Assembly (NCBI RefSeq): GCF_001280425.1 | Contig: NZ_LIUF01000003.1 | Location: 1 to 64,000, forward strand | Source of the DNA: Haloarcula rubripromontorii | Lineage (GTDB): Archaea; Halobacteriota; Halobacteria; Halobacteriales; Haloarculaceae | Direction of reading: 5' to 3' | DNA length: 64,000 nucleotides | Part shown: positions 51,481-60,851 of the stretch, piece by piece | How the letters are laid out: every line of letters starts with the position of its first letter | How positions within the stretch are numbered: the stretch's first letter is position 1 | Notes under the pieces: model-generated | The model's input: only the letters and a program-made list of their open reading frames with translations | What the model was told of the DNA's origin: nothing | Database searches by the model: none | Made by a program: the position numbers and the translations under genes

Positions 51481-52851
51481 TTAGTTCCCTCCAAGCGAGC
51501 AGTTCGCCGCTGGGTCGCTATCGCACGCGTACTGTACATCCGCTGGTTCCCCGACCAGCTCGTAGTAGGTCCCATAGGATTGCTGTATCTCCGACTTGCC
51601 TCTCACAACCGGCACCTGACGCATCGCCTGATGATCACAGGCCCGGAGCGTCTGTGGTCCGAGGCCAGCATCGTACTCGTGGCCTTCGAGCGCTCCGATG
51701 ACATCGAGCGGATTGAACGTTCCCGCCCGCTCGACTGCGCTGGCGTATTGCAGCGTTTGCGTATATGCGATATGCGCTGGTCCTGATGGGGAGACTGATT
51801 TCGAGGAGCCAGTCGAACTGCTGTACTCCTCACGGAACGTCTCTCGGAATGAGTTAGACAGCGGCGAGTTGATTGCTGGACTCCAGGCGACAGTCCCGAT
51901 AACGCCCTCTATCGCATCGCCTGCGGTCTGGGCAATATCCTTCGAAGCCATTGGAAGAACGATATTCGACTCCGGGAACTCATCTCGGAACGCCCGGAGT
52001 GCGTTTACTGCGTCGAGGCCCCCGAGTCCAAGCACAATCACGTCGAAATCGACCGACTTGATGTCTGCTGCGTACTGGGAGTAATCGCTTGTCCCGACCT
52101 GTGCGGTCGTGTCCCAGACAGGTGCCCAGCCGATATTCCCGAGAGCTGCATCCATATCATCCCGGAGCGTCTGTCCCCAGTCACTGTCCTGAAAGATCTT
52201 GACGTAATTGGCGTCTTCGCCGAACTCGCTACGGAGTGCTGGGGCCAGCGCCGCTGCCGCCATGCGGTTATTGAACATCTCACGGAAGGAGTACCGGTTA
52301 CAGTCGGCCCCCGTCAGCGAATTCGCGTTCGCCATCGTCGCCATGTACACGATTTGATTCTTCGCGGCAACCTTCTGATTAGCCAGGCCGGAACTGCTGG
52401 ACGTGCCGCCAGCAAGCATAATCACTTCCTCGCTATCAACAAGCCGCTGTGCGTTACGCCGAGCGGTATCTGAATTGCCACCCGTGTCTTCGACAGCGAA
52501 TTCGACATCCTTATTCAGAAGACCGTCACCGTCAAGGGGCGACTCGTATTTCTCGCTCGTTACCCACCCACCACCGTTGTTAATGTGCTTGACCGCGAGT
52601 TTGAAGCCTCGGAGTTCCTGTTTGCCGGCCGTTGAGTACGCTCCAGAGGACGCGATGTTGAAACCAAATGTCACCGAATCCCCGGACACCGGATAATTTC
52701 CGACTGGAGTTGGGGTCGGCGTCTTATCTCCATCTGTCACACCCTCGCTGCCACCACAACCGGCAAGTCCGGCCAGCCCGGACACACCAATCGAACGGAG
52801 TAGGTTCCGCCTAGAGACCGACGGTCCACCTCCATCTCTCCCTGAATCCAT
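51481..52851 (-). CDS. Periplasmic-binding type I solute-binding lipoprotein
   Basis: This 456-residue protein has a twin-Arg-like start (SRRNLLRSIGVSG), a lipobox (GLAGC) and a Leu/Ile/Val-binding-type domain. It opens VTFGFNIASSGAYSTAGKQELRGFKLAVKHINNGGG and includes VEDTGGNSDTARRNAQRLVD. No ABC permease or ATPase is adjacent; instead a receptor gene follows after two bases. This echoes the Halobacterium BasB/BasT arrangement, in which a lipoprotein presents amino acids to a transducer. The ligand (amino acid, amide or urea) cannot be determined. Confidence 0.88.
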   Translation of the reverse strand: MDSGRDGGGPSVSRRNLLRSIGVSGLAGLAGCGGSEGVTDGDKTPTPTPVGNYPVSGDSVTFGFNIASSGAYSTAGKQELRGFKLAVKHINNGGGWVTSEKYESPLDGDGLLNKDVEFAVEDTGGNSDTARRNAQRLVDSEEVIMLAGGTSSSSGLANQKVAAKNQIVYMATMANANSLTGADCNRYSFREMFNNRMAAAALAPALRSEFGEDANYVKIFQDSDWGQTLRDDMDAALGNIGWAPVWDTTAQVGTSDYSQYAADIKSVDFDVIVLGLGGLDAVNALRAFRDEFPESNIVLPMASKDIAQTAGDAIEGVIGTVAWSPAINSPLSNSFRETFREEYSSSTGSSKSVSPSGPAHIAYTQTLQYASAVERAGTFNPLDVIGALEGHEYDAGLGPQTLRACDHQAMRQVPVVRGKSEIQQSYGTYYELVGEPADVQYACDSDPAANCSLGGN

Positions 52852-53025
52852 ACTGCCGTGTCTTAATTAGTATAGCACATAAACTTTTGGAGAAAACTTA
52901 TACTGCCTATAACCTATGACGAAAAATACGAGCTAACGCGCTCAGCTTCAGTAAGGTGTGACTAACAGATCGGTCTGGCGGCTGGTTCTCCGGGATTTAT
53001 ACCCAGTCAGTGAGCAACGTCGGAT

Positions 53026-53985
53026 ATGACGGAGTTAGTTACGTTCGGTGAGACAATGTTGCGGTTGTCGCCACCTGACGACGAGCGACTGGAGACCGCA
53101 GACCAGTACACGGTCAGGGCGGCTGGCGCGGAGTCAAACGTCGCAGTCGCTGCGCAACGACTTGGACTAGATGCACTGTGGGCCTCAAAACTCCCCGATT
53201 CGCCGGTCGGCCGACGAGTCACAGGCGAACTCAAGCACCATGGCGTGTCGGTCGATATCGCTTGGGACGACGCAGACAGCGCCCGACAGGGGACCTATTA
53301 TCTAGAACAGGGCAGTCCACCGCGTGGCAACGACGTTATTTACGACCGTCAAAACGCCAGTGTCACAACCGCCACACCGGCGGAGCTTCCAACGGAGACC
53401 ATCGCAGACGCCGCGGGGTTCCATACCTCGGGTATCACACCGGCGCTCTCGGAGACACTCGAATCGACCACTGCTGACCTCCTCTCGCTCGCACAGGACG
53501 CGGGTACGACCACGAGCTTCGACCTGAACTACCGCTCGAAACTCTGGACGCCAGCCGAAGCCCGATCAGTGTTGACCGAGCTCTTCCCGTCTGTCGACGT
53601 ACTCGTAGTCGCAGAACGTGACGCGAACGTCGTGCTGGACCGGGACGGCGACGCGGAAGCGATTGCGCGGGACCTCACGGCCGAGTACGGGTTCGAAGCG
53701 ACGGTTATCACCCGCGGCAGCGATGGAGCGCTCGCGCTTGCCGACGGGACCGTAACAGAGCAGCCGACGTTCGAGTCGACTGATGCACATCCGGTCGGGA
53801 CCGGTGATTCCTTTGTCGGCGGCTTCCTCTCGCAGTATCTCTCTAGCGGTACTGTTGCAGAGGGTCTCGCCTGGGGTGCCGCGACGGCTGCACTCAAACG
53901 GACGATTCCGGGCGACATTGCCGTCGTGTCCCCTGACGAAATCCGCTCGATTCTCAGCGGCGACACGGAAGCGATTTCGCGGTAG
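53026..53985 (+). CDS. kdgK: 2-keto-3-deoxygluconate kinase (PfkB family)
   Basis: This 319-residue PfkB sugar kinase has the start ELVTFGETMLRLSPP, the substrate motif RAAGAESNVAVAAQRLGLDA, a middle FDLNYRSKLW and the ATP/catalytic motif PVGTGDSFVGGFL with its Asp base. The FDLNYR and ESNVA elements are typical of KDG kinases, which feed the semi-phosphorylative Entner-Doudoroff route of haloarchaea. A TATA-like TTTATACC lies about 26 bases before the ATG. Pyruvate kinase and a glucokinase follow on the same strand, giving a sugar-degradation block. Confidence 0.87.
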   Translation: MTELVTFGETMLRLSPPDDERLETADQYTVRAAGAESNVAVAAQRLGLDALWASKLPDSPVGRRVTGELKHHGVSVDIAWDDADSARQGTYYLEQGSPPRGNDVIYDRQNASVTTATPAELPTETIADAAGFHTSGITPALSETLESTTADLLSLAQDAGTTTSFDLNYRSKLWTPAEARSVLTELFPSVDVLVVAERDANVVLDRDGDAEAIARDLTAEYGFEATVITRGSDGALALADGTVTEQPTFESTDAHPVGTGDSFVGGFLSQYLSSGTVAEGLAWGAATAALKRTIPGDIAVVSPDEIRSILSGDTEAISR

Positions 53986-54085
53986 CTACGCCGTCCAGCA
54001 AGCTTCTTATCCCTTCGCGGGGAACGGCAGGGTATGATTAACTATGAACGCTGTAAACTGTGGCTCCCCGGGGACGGAGGTCACA

Positions 54086-55876
54086 ATGCGTAGCGCGAAG
54101 ATCGTCTGTACCCTCGGTCCCGCGTCGGACTCGGTCGACGACATCGCGTCGCTTGCAAAGGCCGGAATGTCTGTTGCCAGACTGAACGCGAGTCACGGTT
54201 CACCGGAACACCGCCGGGAGATGATCGACCGTATCCGTGAGGTAGACGAGGCGGTCGAGGAACCGGTCGCGGCAATGCTCGATATGCCAGGACCGGAAGT
54301 CCGAACTGCGGAGATCGACGAACCGATTCAGCTCACGGAAGGGTCCACCATCCGGTACGTCGTCGGTGACGACGCGACACCAGAGGAGGTCGGTCTCTCG
54401 CAGTCGATTACGGCAGTCGAGCCGGGTGACCGGGTGCTGCTTGATGACGGACGCATCGAAACGACTGTCGAGCGCGTCGATGGTGACACAGTGTTTGCGA
54501 CCGTTGAGAACGGCGGCAAACTGTCCGCCCGCAAAGGCGTCAACGTTCCCGGCGTCGAACTCGACCTGCCGACCATCACGGAGAACGACAGACAGGAACT
54601 CGACGTGGCCGCCGAGAAGGAGCCCGATTTCGTGGCCGCGTCGTTCGTCCGTGACGGCGAGGATATTTACGAGATCAGCCAGGCGCTCGAAGAGCGCGGC
54701 GTCGACATCCCCATCATCGCCAAGATCGAACGAGCCGGGGCCGTTGAGAACCTCGATTCGATAATCGACGAGGCCTATGGCGTGATGGTCGCCCGCGGTG
54801 ACCTCGGCGTGGAGTGCCCGCTCGAAGACGTGCCGATCATCCAGAAGCGCATTATCCGCCGGTGCCACGAGGCCGGCGTGCCGGTCATCACGGCGACTGA
54901 GATGCTGGACTCGATGGTCCACTCCCGGCGGCCGACCCGTGCGGAGGCATCGGACGTGGCAAACGCAGTTCTGGACGGCACCGACGCGGTCATGCTCTCT
55001 GGCGAGACGGCGATTGGGGACCACCCGACCCGCGTCGTTGAGACAATGGATCGAATCATCCGCGATGTCGAGGGCAGCGAGGAGTACGCCGAGTCCCGCG
55101 AACAGCGCGTGCCAAACGCTGGTGATACTCGAACGGACGCGCTCGCGCGCTCCGGTCGGTTCCTCGCTCGCGACATCGGCGCGTCGGCGATTGTCGCGGC
55201 GTCCGAGTCCGGCTACACCGCGCTCAAATCGGCGAAGTATCGACCGTCGATCCCCATCGTCGCCTCGACGCCGAGCGAACGCGTCCGCCGGAAGCTCGCG
55301 CTTTCGTGGGGTATCACGCCTGTAACGACCGAGTACACTACCGAGGGCGCTGACGCCGTCATCCAGACGGCAGTTCAGGCGGCCCTCGACACCGAAGCCG
55401 CGGACAGCGGTGACACGGTCGTCGTTCTCTCCGGGATGATGACCGAACTGGAGGGGATGAACACGGCGAACATGCTGAAGGTCCACGTTGCGGCCGAAAC
55501 GGTCGCCAGCGGTCGGTCCATCGTCGATGGGTTAGTGACCGGTCCCGTCCATCGGATTTCGACAGCCCCGCCCCGGGAGTCGCCGGGCGACCTCTCGAAC
55601 GTCCCCGACGGGGCGATTTTGGCTGTTCCAGAGGGGTTCGACGGTGAATTCGTCGGTGACACCAGCCACATCGGCGGCATCATCGACGGCCACGAGGGCG
55701 TCACGAGCTACGCGGCCATCGTCGCCCGTGAGCTTTCGATTCCGATGATATCGAACGCGGACCTGCCTGATACGGTTTCCGACGGGGCGACTGTCACACT
55801 GGACTCCGAACGCGGCGTCGTCTACGAAGAGGCCGTTGGACGAGAGGACATCTCGGGCAGAGAGCGAGACTACTAA
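54086..55876 (+). CDS. pyk: Pyruvate kinase with C-terminal swivelling-type domain
   Basis: This 596-residue enzyme has RSAKIVCTLGPASDS, ARLNASHGSPEHRR, the Lys/Mg region IIAKIERAGAVENLD, VMVARGDLGVE, TATEMLDSMVHSRRPTRAE and VMLSGETAIGDHPTRVV. The usual C-terminal allosteric domain is followed by about 100 extra residues resembling the PEP-utilising mobile domain. In that domain the position of the phospho-accepting His in the TSHAA motif is Tyr (TSYAAIVARE, Tyr542), so no phosphotransfer is expected. The ATG at 54086 follows a good Shine-Dalgarno GGAGG with 5-base spacing, whereas an ATG at 54044 has none. The enzyme makes pyruvate and ATP from PEP and ADP. Confidence 0.93.
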   Translation: MRSAKIVCTLGPASDSVDDIASLAKAGMSVARLNASHGSPEHRREMIDRIREVDEAVEEPVAAMLDMPGPEVRTAEIDEPIQLTEGSTIRYVVGDDATPEEVGLSQSITAVEPGDRVLLDDGRIETTVERVDGDTVFATVENGGKLSARKGVNVPGVELDLPTITENDRQELDVAAEKEPDFVAASFVRDGEDIYEISQALEERGVDIPIIAKIERAGAVENLDSIIDEAYGVMVARGDLGVECPLEDVPIIQKRIIRRCHEAGVPVITATEMLDSMVHSRRPTRAEASDVANAVLDGTDAVMLSGETAIGDHPTRVVETMDRIIRDVEGSEEYAESREQRVPNAGDTRTDALARSGRFLARDIGASAIVAASESGYTALKSAKYRPSIPIVASTPSERVRRKLALSWGITPVTTEYTTEGADAVIQTAVQAALDTEAADSGDTVVVLSGMMTELEGMNTANMLKVHVAAETVASGRSIVDGLVTGPVHRISTAPPRESPGDLSNVPDGAILAVPEGFDGEFVGDTSHIGGIIDGHEGVTSYAAIVARELSIPMISNADLPDTVSDGATVTLDSERGVVYEEAVGREDISGRERDY

Positions 55877-55885
55877 CCGCAGTAG
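55870..55885. promoter_or_regulatory. Inverted repeat before the glucokinase gene
   Basis: CTACT (55870-55874) and AGTAG (55881-55885) flank a 6-base spacer, across the pyk stop codon. It lies about 45-60 bases before the glucokinase ATG and upstream of a TATA-like TAGTTAAGTATC (55894-55905). It may be an operator, but short arms make chance possible. Confidence 0.25.
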
Positions 55886-55928
55886 AATCTGTGTAGTTAA
55901 GTATCGGTGGGGCAACCCTTCGACCAGC

Positions 55929-56900
55929 ATGGGCGCTTACGCAGGGGTCGACCTCGGAGCGACACATATTCGGGCTGTTATCGGTGACGAGACGGGCTCG
56001 ATAGTCGCGTCACACAAAACTGAGACACCGCGTGGACCGGCAGGTATCGCGGTCACGGAGGCGGTTCTCGACGCGATTCGGCAGGCCTGTGACGCCGCTG
56101 ATATCGCCCCGACAGATGTGATTGCCGCCGGTATCGGGTCCTTCGGTCCGATGGATCTGGCTGAAGGCGTCGTGGAAAACCCAGCAAACCTTCCCGACAC
56201 TATCGACCGGATTCCGCTGACCGGGCCGGTCGAAAACCTCATCGGCAGCGAGCGGGTCTCGTTGCACAACGACGCCAACGCCGGCGTCATCGGCGAACGG
56301 TTTTACTCGGACCGAAGCCCTGATGACATGGTGTATCTCACTATCTCTTCCGGGGTCGGCGCTGGGGTCGCTGTCGACGGGAATATCCTTTCGGGCTGGG
56401 ACGGCAACGCCGGGGAAGTCGGCCATCTGACAATTGACCCGCAAGGGTTCATGACCTGTGGCTGCGGACACGACGGCCACTGGGAGGCGTACTGTTCGGG
56501 CGAGAACATCCCACGGTATGCCACACAGCTCCACCGGGAGGACCCAGTCGAGACGGCACTCCCAATCGAGACAGAGGAGTTTTCTGCAGCGGATATCTTC
56601 GAGTACGCCGGCGAAGACGAGTTCGCCTCCCACGTCCTCGATCAGATCTGTCACTGGAACGCAATTGGCGTCGCAAATATTGTTCACGCGTACGCGCCAC
56701 TCGTGGTCTACGTTGGCGGGGCCGTTGCGCTCAATAACCCCGAGCAGGTGCTAGACCCCATCCGGGACCGACTCGATGAGATGGTGATGTCGAACATCCC
56801 GGATATCCAGTTGACGCAGTTTGGCGACGATGTCGTGGTTCGCGGCGCACTGGCGTCCGCGCTGACTGGCGGCACAGGCGACCCGTCACAGCGCGTCTGA
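55929..56900 (+). CDS. ROK-family glucokinase
   Basis: This 323-residue sugar kinase has an N-terminal phosphate loop YAGVDLGATHIRAVIGDETG, substrate residues in LHNDANAGVIGE, LTISSGVGAGV and NAGEVGHLTIDP. The ROK zinc-binding cluster is CGCGHDGHWEAYCSG. It phosphorylates glucose or a related hexose with ATP. The ATG at 55929 is chosen because the P-loop begins two residues later; upstream frame overlaps pyk. It starts about 50 bases after pyk, with a possible own promoter. Confidence 0.88.
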   Translation: MGAYAGVDLGATHIRAVIGDETGSIVASHKTETPRGPAGIAVTEAVLDAIRQACDAADIAPTDVIAAGIGSFGPMDLAEGVVENPANLPDTIDRIPLTGPVENLIGSERVSLHNDANAGVIGERFYSDRSPDDMVYLTISSGVGAGVAVDGNILSGWDGNAGEVGHLTIDPQGFMTCGCGHDGHWEAYCSGENIPRYATQLHREDPVETALPIETEEFSAADIFEYAGEDEFASHVLDQICHWNAIGVANIVHAYAPLVVYVGGAVALNNPEQVLDPIRDRLDEMVMSNIPDIQLTQFGDDVVVRGALASALTGGTGDPSQRV

Positions 56901-56930
56901 AAAGCGTCGACAAGACCGCAGACCGTCAGG

Positions 56931-58106
56931 TTACTGTTGCAGGTCGTACAGCCGCCGGAAAGCCGTCGGTGGGAACCGCGGCTCGACGCGGCTCGGCGGG
57001 CGTCCCTGCCCGTTGGTGACTGTCGCCTCGACACGGTCGACGACGCCGGATTCCGCCATTTCATAGAGGAATCGCTTGACGGTCCCGGCTGAGAGGTCGA
57101 CTGAGTCTACTGACGCAATCGCCTCTGTCGTTGCTGTTACCGAAGAGCGTTCGCCCTCCTCTAAGTCGATGAGTTCTCTGAGGACGGCCTGCCGGTTCGT
57201 CGGCAGAGAGAGGACGACGCCCAGCGACACACAGGGATCGGGAACTTCCCCGATGGCCGCGTCGACGTTGGCCTGTGTGATACGGTCCTGCCCTCGCTCC
57301 TCGGCCAACTCTGCGGCAATAAACAGCGCGGCAAGGGCATCGTGGGCGTTTCCGTCCGCCCAGTCGGCGATATGCCTCGCCAGACTGTGGTCGAGCCCCT
57401 GCTGAGCCAGCCCGTTCGAAGCTCTGGTCATCAACACGTCGACGAGCATCTGCCGTTGATAGCGGTCGATACTGATCGACTTAGCGGTGTACCGTGTCAG
57501 TTCAGTCGCCGACGGATCGTCCCGACCGATAGCCAGCCAGCTGACGTTGCTCGGTAAGCCAGCAAACAGCTCAACGAGGTCCGGTGCCTGGATACTCTCC
57601 GGCTCGCTGATGTGGTCGACTGCAATGACGATACCCGTGCGTTGCTCTCGAACTAGGTCGTGGAGCCGGGACTTGAGCGTTTCCGTCCCAATTCCGTGTT
57701 CCGGCACCGATTCGTCGACGAGTGCGTCCAAGATGGCGTGGTAGAACGCGAACTCGCTTGCGGTCTCTCTGGCGTTCACATAGACGAACGACGGAGAGGT
57801 CGGTGGCTGTGCACGGGTCGTCGTGTGGATGATCGCCTGTTGCTCCGTCGGGAGCTGTTCTAAGTTGGCGAAAAGCGCCGTGATAACCGCGGACTTCCCT
57901 GAACCACAGGGGCCGTACACGTACGCGTTCGGCGGAAGCTGCCCATCGAACACCGGATCGAGGTGGTCTAGCAGCCGTTCGAGGACCGGACCTCTGTCGG
58001 CCGGCTCCTCGATGTGGACGACCGGTGAGATGGACTCGTAATCCTGAATGAGCCGTGGCTCACCGTTCCGGCGTTGTCGGCGCTTGATTCTCGCTTCAAT
58101 GTCCAT
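56931..58106 (-). CDS. Orc1/Cdc6-family AAA+ ATPase
   Basis: This 391-residue protein has Walker A YGPCGSGKSAVI, a Walker B-like IVIAVDHISE, sensor-1-like AIGRDDPSA and a C-terminal winged helix (about 310-391, with AGTVKRFLYEMAESGVVDRVE). The N-terminal RRNGEPRLIQDYESISP is typical of archaeal Cdc6. Walker B has Asp-His instead of Asp-Glu, so ATP hydrolysis may be altered. It has no adjacent origin-like repeats and little intergenic space, so it may be an accessory paralogue rather than an initiator. It is convergent with the glucokinase gene. Confidence 0.8.
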   Translation of the reverse strand: MDIEARIKRRQRRNGEPRLIQDYESISPVVHIEEPADRGPVLERLLDHLDPVFDGQLPPNAYVYGPCGSGKSAVITALFANLEQLPTEQQAIIHTTTRAQPPTSPSFVYVNARETASEFAFYHAILDALVDESVPEHGIGTETLKSRLHDLVREQRTGIVIAVDHISEPESIQAPDLVELFAGLPSNVSWLAIGRDDPSATELTRYTAKSISIDRYQRQMLVDVLMTRASNGLAQQGLDHSLARHIADWADGNAHDALAALFIAAELAEERGQDRITQANVDAAIGEVPDPCVSLGVVLSLPTNRQAVLRELIDLEEGERSSVTATTEAIASVDSVDLSAGTVKRFLYEMAESGVVDRVEATVTNGQGRPPSRVEPRFPPTAFRRLYDLQQ

Positions 58107-58160
58107 CGTTCAAAGAGATATGTGTTATAGCGTTTGGGACGGGAATATAGAGGTACCGCT

Positions 58161-59294
58161 TTAGAGCATGCCCAGGGCCGGGACCCAGGAGGTGCCGCCA
58201 AAGACGCCCACGACAGCGAGGATGAAGACGGTCAACGTCGCGACAACGATTGCCGCTGCGGGCGGGTCAAAGTGCGTGTCCGAGTGTGCGTAGAACACGC
58301 GCTGGACGACCTCTCCGATGAGTGCGCCGTAGGCACCGAACACGCCGGCAACGAGGATGGCCACGACGGCGGCCATCGTGCCCAGCTCCGGCGCACCGCC
58401 GAAGACGGCCAGCGCGGCCGTGCTTGCGGGCAGGGTCATGTGGTGGGTCACCGGAATCTTCTCAACGCCGAGGTTGAGGAACGTTAGGCTCGCTGCGGAG
58501 ATGCCGAAGCCGAGGAACGCACTACCGGTCTGGAGCGCGATCCAGCCACCGAGCAGGCCGGCGACGAGGCCGATCATCGCGACGTTCGCCCACCGGTACT
58601 GGTGGGGCAGCCACGGCTCGACAGCAAGGCGGTACGATTCCGCAACGCCGCCGTCAGTGGTCGCTTCACTACTGCCACCGTCCGTCGCCATCCGCTTCTC
58701 GCCGTTCTCGAACGGCGACATATCGAGAATGTTCCGACTGCCAGCGCCGATCAGCGGGTAGCCAAACGCGATGCGGTGGGCGACAGCCGACAGGACGACA
58801 CCCAGCGCAATCGGGTCCCACGGGAGCGCGAGCCCGCCAGACACCTGACGGACAACCATCCCGAAGATACCGAACAGCCCACCGACTGCGAGGATGTCCG
58901 GTCGCGTTCCGAGCGCGTAGGCGATATCTTTTGCTGGGTGGTAGTCGCCGTCGTCCGGCTCGTACATCCCGTCGCTCTTCGCGGCGTACGCGGCCGCTGC
59001 GGCACCACCCGCGAAGGAGATGTGTGGGCCGAAGACGGGACCGAACGCGATAGCACCGGTCACGCCGGTCGCCAGCCCATCAGCTCCGAGTTCTCCGAGT
59101 TGGCCGACGATACTGCCCCGGAGAATCGCGACTGCCTGGCCGGCGATGACCATGAAGCCGGTGAAACAGAACGCCGGGAGCGCGCCGACTGCTGCGCCGA
59201 AGGCACCGCCGGCGAAGGCGGCGATTATCAGCAGCAGGAGATCCGGAACCCCCATGCCGAAAACTGGAATCTGCAGGGGAAGGGTCTCTATCAT
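58161..59294 (-). CDS. Multi-pass membrane protein of the glycerol locus (GlpX-like)
   Basis: This 377-residue protein has about eight to nine Gly/Ala-rich membrane helices and an internal cytosolic loop rich in Ser/Thr/Glu (about 205-220). It is not an aquaporin (no NPA motifs). In haloarchaea a membrane protein encoded next to glycerol kinase has been proposed as a glycerol facilitator (called glpX); this gene occupies that place, three bases after the glpK stop. Glycerol transport is therefore inferred from context. Confidence 0.7.
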   Translation of the reverse strand: MIETLPLQIPVFGMGVPDLLLLIIAAFAGGAFGAAVGALPAFCFTGFMVIAGQAVAILRGSIVGQLGELGADGLATGVTGAIAFGPVFGPHISFAGGAAAAAYAAKSDGMYEPDDGDYHPAKDIAYALGTRPDILAVGGLFGIFGMVVRQVSGGLALPWDPIALGVVLSAVAHRIAFGYPLIGAGSRNILDMSPFENGEKRMATDGGSSEATTDGGVAESYRLAVEPWLPHQYRWANVAMIGLVAGLLGGWIALQTGSAFLGFGISAASLTFLNLGVEKIPVTHHMTLPASTAALAVFGGAPELGTMAAVVAILVAGVFGAYGALIGEVVQRVFYAHSDTHFDPPAAAIVVATLTVFILAVVGVFGGTSWVPALGML

Positions 59295-59297
59295 GGG

Positions 59298-60830
59298 TTA
59301 TTCCTCCTGTGCCCAGTCGCGGGAACGGTCGACGGCGTCGTCCCAGCGAGCGTACATCTTGTCTGCATCCTCGGCGTCCATCTCCGGCGAGAACTCCTCG
59401 TCGACCTGCCAGTTGTCCCGGAGTTCGTCGACGGTGTCCCAGTAGCCGACGGCGAGACCGGCCGCATAGGCCGACCCCAGCGCGGTGGTCTCGTCGACCT
59501 GCGGTCGAGCGATGTCGGTCTGGATGATGTCGGACTGGAGCTGACAGAGGAAGTTGTTCTTGACGGCACCACCGTCGACTCGTAGCGTCGTCATCTCGAC
59601 ACCGGAGTCTTCCTCCATCGCTTCCGCGAGGTCGCGGGTCTGGTACGCGATGGATTCGAGCGTCGCACGCACGATGTGTTCCTTTCGCGTGCCGCGAGTC
59701 ATCCCGACGATGGTCCCGCGTGCGCGGCCGTCCCAGTGCGGGGCACCGAGACCCGTGAAGGCCGGCACCATGTAGACCCCGTCGGTTGAGTCAACCGAGC
59801 GGGCCAGTTCTGCGGTCTGGGCGGCGTTGTTGATGAGGTCGACGTCTTCGAGCCACTCGATGGCCGCGCCGGCGATGAAGATGGAGCCTTCGAGCGCGTA
59901 CTGGACGGGCTCGCCGGACATCTGGAAGCCGACAGTCGTCAGCAGGCCGTTGTCCGAAGCGACCGCCTCGGAACCGGTGTTCATCAGGTAGAACGCGCCG
60001 GTGCCGTAGGTGTTCTTCGCGTCGCCCTTGTCGAAGCACGTCTGGCCGAACAGTGCGGCCTGCTGGTCACCCAGCGCGCCCGCAACGGGGACTTCCTCTT
60101 CGAGGAAGCCGTCCGCGTCGGTGTGCCCGTACAGACTCTCGTCGGAGGACGGACGGACTTCTGGAACCATGGACTTCGGAACGCCGAACTCTTCGAGAAG
60201 TTCATCGTCCCACTCCATGTCGTGGATGTTGTACAGCATCGTCCGCGATGCGTTCGAAACATCCGTGATGTGGTTGCCGGTGAGTTTGTAGATGAGCCAC
60301 GCGTCGATGGTCCCCATCAGGAGTTCGCCGTCCTCGGCGCGGTCGCGGAGGTCGGCACCGCGTGAGCTCTGCATCTTGAGCGGTTCCGCGTTGTCGAGGA
60401 TCCACTCGGTCTTGGTCGCCGAGAAGTAGGCGTCACATTCGAGGCCGGTCTTGCCCCGAATCCACTCGACCTTGTCCTCCTCCTGGATTTCCTCGACGCG
60501 GTCGGTGGTTCGGCGGTCCTGCCAGACCAGCGCGTTGTGGACCGGTTTGCCGGTCTCCTTGTCCCAGACGATCGTCGTCTCACGCTGGTTCGTGATGCCG
60601 AGCGCTTCGAGCTGTTCGGCACCGACGCCCGCGTCCGCCAGCCCTTTCGTCACGACTTCCTGCGTGTTCTCCCAGATTTCGACGGGGTCGTGCTCGACCC
60701 AGCCGGGCTCCGGATAGATCTGTTCGTGCTTCTCGTAGGCGTTCGCAACGACCTGGCCGCTGTGGTCGAATACCATGAAGCGGGTGCCGGTCGTTCCCTG
60801 GTCGATCGCGCCAACGTATGTGTCTGCCAT
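59298..60830 (-). CDS. glpK: Glycerol kinase
   Basis: This 510-residue FGGY kinase has the ATP/substrate start YVGAIDQGTTGTRFMVFD, the glycerol-binding EHDPVEIWENT and ALGITNQRETTIVWDK. DQQAALFGQ follows, and the two signature regions include GDAKNTYGTGAFYLMNTG and VDGGAVKNNFLCQLQSDI. It phosphorylates glycerol to sn-glycerol-3-phosphate, a major carbon source in hypersaline waters. The promoter upstream has a TATA box held inside a perfect inverted repeat. It is co-directional with the GlpX-like gene and lies next to the receptor gene with the UgpB-like domain. Confidence 0.96.
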   Translation of the reverse strand: MADTYVGAIDQGTTGTRFMVFDHSGQVVANAYEKHEQIYPEPGWVEHDPVEIWENTQEVVTKGLADAGVGAEQLEALGITNQRETTIVWDKETGKPVHNALVWQDRRTTDRVEEIQEEDKVEWIRGKTGLECDAYFSATKTEWILDNAEPLKMQSSRGADLRDRAEDGELLMGTIDAWLIYKLTGNHITDVSNASRTMLYNIHDMEWDDELLEEFGVPKSMVPEVRPSSDESLYGHTDADGFLEEEVPVAGALGDQQAALFGQTCFDKGDAKNTYGTGAFYLMNTGSEAVASDNGLLTTVGFQMSGEPVQYALEGSIFIAGAAIEWLEDVDLINNAAQTAELARSVDSTDGVYMVPAFTGLGAPHWDGRARGTIVGMTRGTRKEHIVRATLESIAYQTRDLAEAMEEDSGVEMTTLRVDGGAVKNNFLCQLQSDIIQTDIARPQVDETTALGSAYAAGLAVGYWDTVDELRDNWQVDEEFSPEMDAEDADKMYARWDDAVDRSRDWAQEE

Positions 60831-60851
60831 TGTTGTGTTCTCCGTGGTGGA

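Noticed and set aside
58107-58160. Replication origin next to the Cdc6-like gene
   Set aside because: The flanking gaps are only about 30 and 55 bases, and I see no ORB-type repeats or AT-rich unwinding element.
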